From Eubacteriaceae bacterium (lineage in GTDB: Bacteria; Bacillota; Clostridia; Peptostreptococcales; Anaerovoracaceae), in NCBI GenBank assembly GCA_022652985.1, contig JALCRY010000009.1:1-59450 (forward strand): a DNA stretch of 59,450 nucleotides. Reading direction: 5' to 3'. The notes below the pieces were generated by a model that saw only the letters and a list, made by a program, of their open reading frames with translations, ran no database searches and was not told where the DNA came from. Position 1 is the stretch's first letter; every line of letters begins with the position of its first letter. Positions 59,369-59,450 of this stretch are shown in pieces. The position numbers and the translations under genes are program-made.

Positions 59369-59450
59369 TTAAGCTGCTCTCAGCAAAGGAACCAGTTTTT
59401 CCCGTTCATCATAGTATTCTGTCATACTGAACACTCTTGATTTTGTTGAC
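59369..59450 (-). CDS. Partial reading frame at the window edge, unidentified
   Basis: The last 26 codons of a minus-strand gene, ending VFSMTEYYDEREKLVPLLRAA and TAA at 59369. No stop interrupts it up to the edge. The residues look like a real protein end (charged helix, Leu-rich), and not like the shadow frames. The family is not recognised; a transposase C-terminus is possible. The region 59270-59368 beyond has no gene. Confidence 0.45.
   Translation of the reverse strand, partial: STKSRVFSMTEYYDEREKLVPLLRAA

Noticed and set aside
1-59450. CRISPR arrays, tRNA and rRNA genes, prophage
   Set aside because: No regular repeat-spacer pattern, no tRNA-like cloverleaf with conserved TTCGA arm, and no phage structural genes were seen on either strand by eye.

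Overview
The window looks like the chromosome of an anaerobic, amino-acid-fermenting low-to-mid GC Gram-positive bacterium of the class Clostridia. This rests on strong AGGAGG-type ribosome binding sites, sigma-A promoters, sodium:alanine/glycine-type (AGCS) and BCCT transporters, a ferredoxin-linked 2-oxoacid oxidoreductase, CoA-transferases, a GlnK/GlnL-type two-component pair and an old-yellow-enzyme/BaiH-type Fe-S flavoenzyme. The genus is not determined. About 56 protein genes were accepted. No rRNA, tRNA, CRISPR array or complete insertion sequence was seen.

Layout. 0.3-6.7 kb: an OYE-type flavoenzyme, a TetR regulator divergent from an SDR dehydrogenase with a perfect palindromic operator, a HIRAN protein, a DMT exporter and a YdcF-type protein. 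7.0-14.2 kb (minus): an ornithine-cyclodeaminase-like reductase and a threonine-dehydratase-like enzyme, with a LysR regulator and M20 peptidase upstream, then a PLP gamma-lyase paired with an AGCS symporter. 14.4-22.6 kb: a DMT exporter facing a six-gene catabolic operon (HAD hydrolase, class III aminotransferase, LarA-type racemase, malic enzyme, CoA-acylating aldehyde dehydrogenase, type III CoA-transferase) under a divergent LysR gene. 23.7-30.1 kb: a MerR regulator, two SecB-like paralogues, a second near-identical lyase/AGCS module and a third, divergent lyase. 30.3-36.5 kb: a YkvI-type permease, GlnK/GlnL-type regulators, a Rieske oxygenase, a 28-residue membrane peptide and an OxlT-type MFS carrier.

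36.7-46.6 kb holds the most interesting block: tautomerase, CoA-transferase, proline-racemase-family enzyme with a Ser/Cys pair, BCCT transporter, RidA, both subunits of aconitase X, and a four-subunit 2-oxoacid:ferredoxin oxidoreductase, with a divergent IclR gene. Family knowledge (aconitase X as cis-3-hydroxyproline dehydratase, RidA on enamines/imines, KorABCD on 2-oxo acids) suggests a hydroxyproline-type route through 1-pyrroline-2-carboxylate and 2-oxo-5-aminovalerate to 4-aminobutyryl-CoA. This is a hypothesis. The aminotransferase plus SucD-like dehydrogenase of the 15-22 kb operon could then process GABA. The MFS gene and the oxidoreductase operon carry matching promoters flanked by GTTTCA/TGAAAC repeats, probable IclR sites.

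46.7-59.4 kb: a second cyclodeaminase-like reductase, alanine racemase, a third AGCS symporter with an attenuator-like leader, an exo/endonuclease-phosphatase protein, a GNAT protein, a hybrid sensor kinase, an FMN reductase, and a thiamin salvage operon (cytX-like, thiM, thiE, thiD) behind a TPP riboswitch. A palindrome (CGCAAAA-N2-TTTTGCG) occurs three times here, twice abutting a -35 box in identical geometry, which suggests a small unrecognised regulon. The last 80 bases hold the end of an unidentified reading frame.
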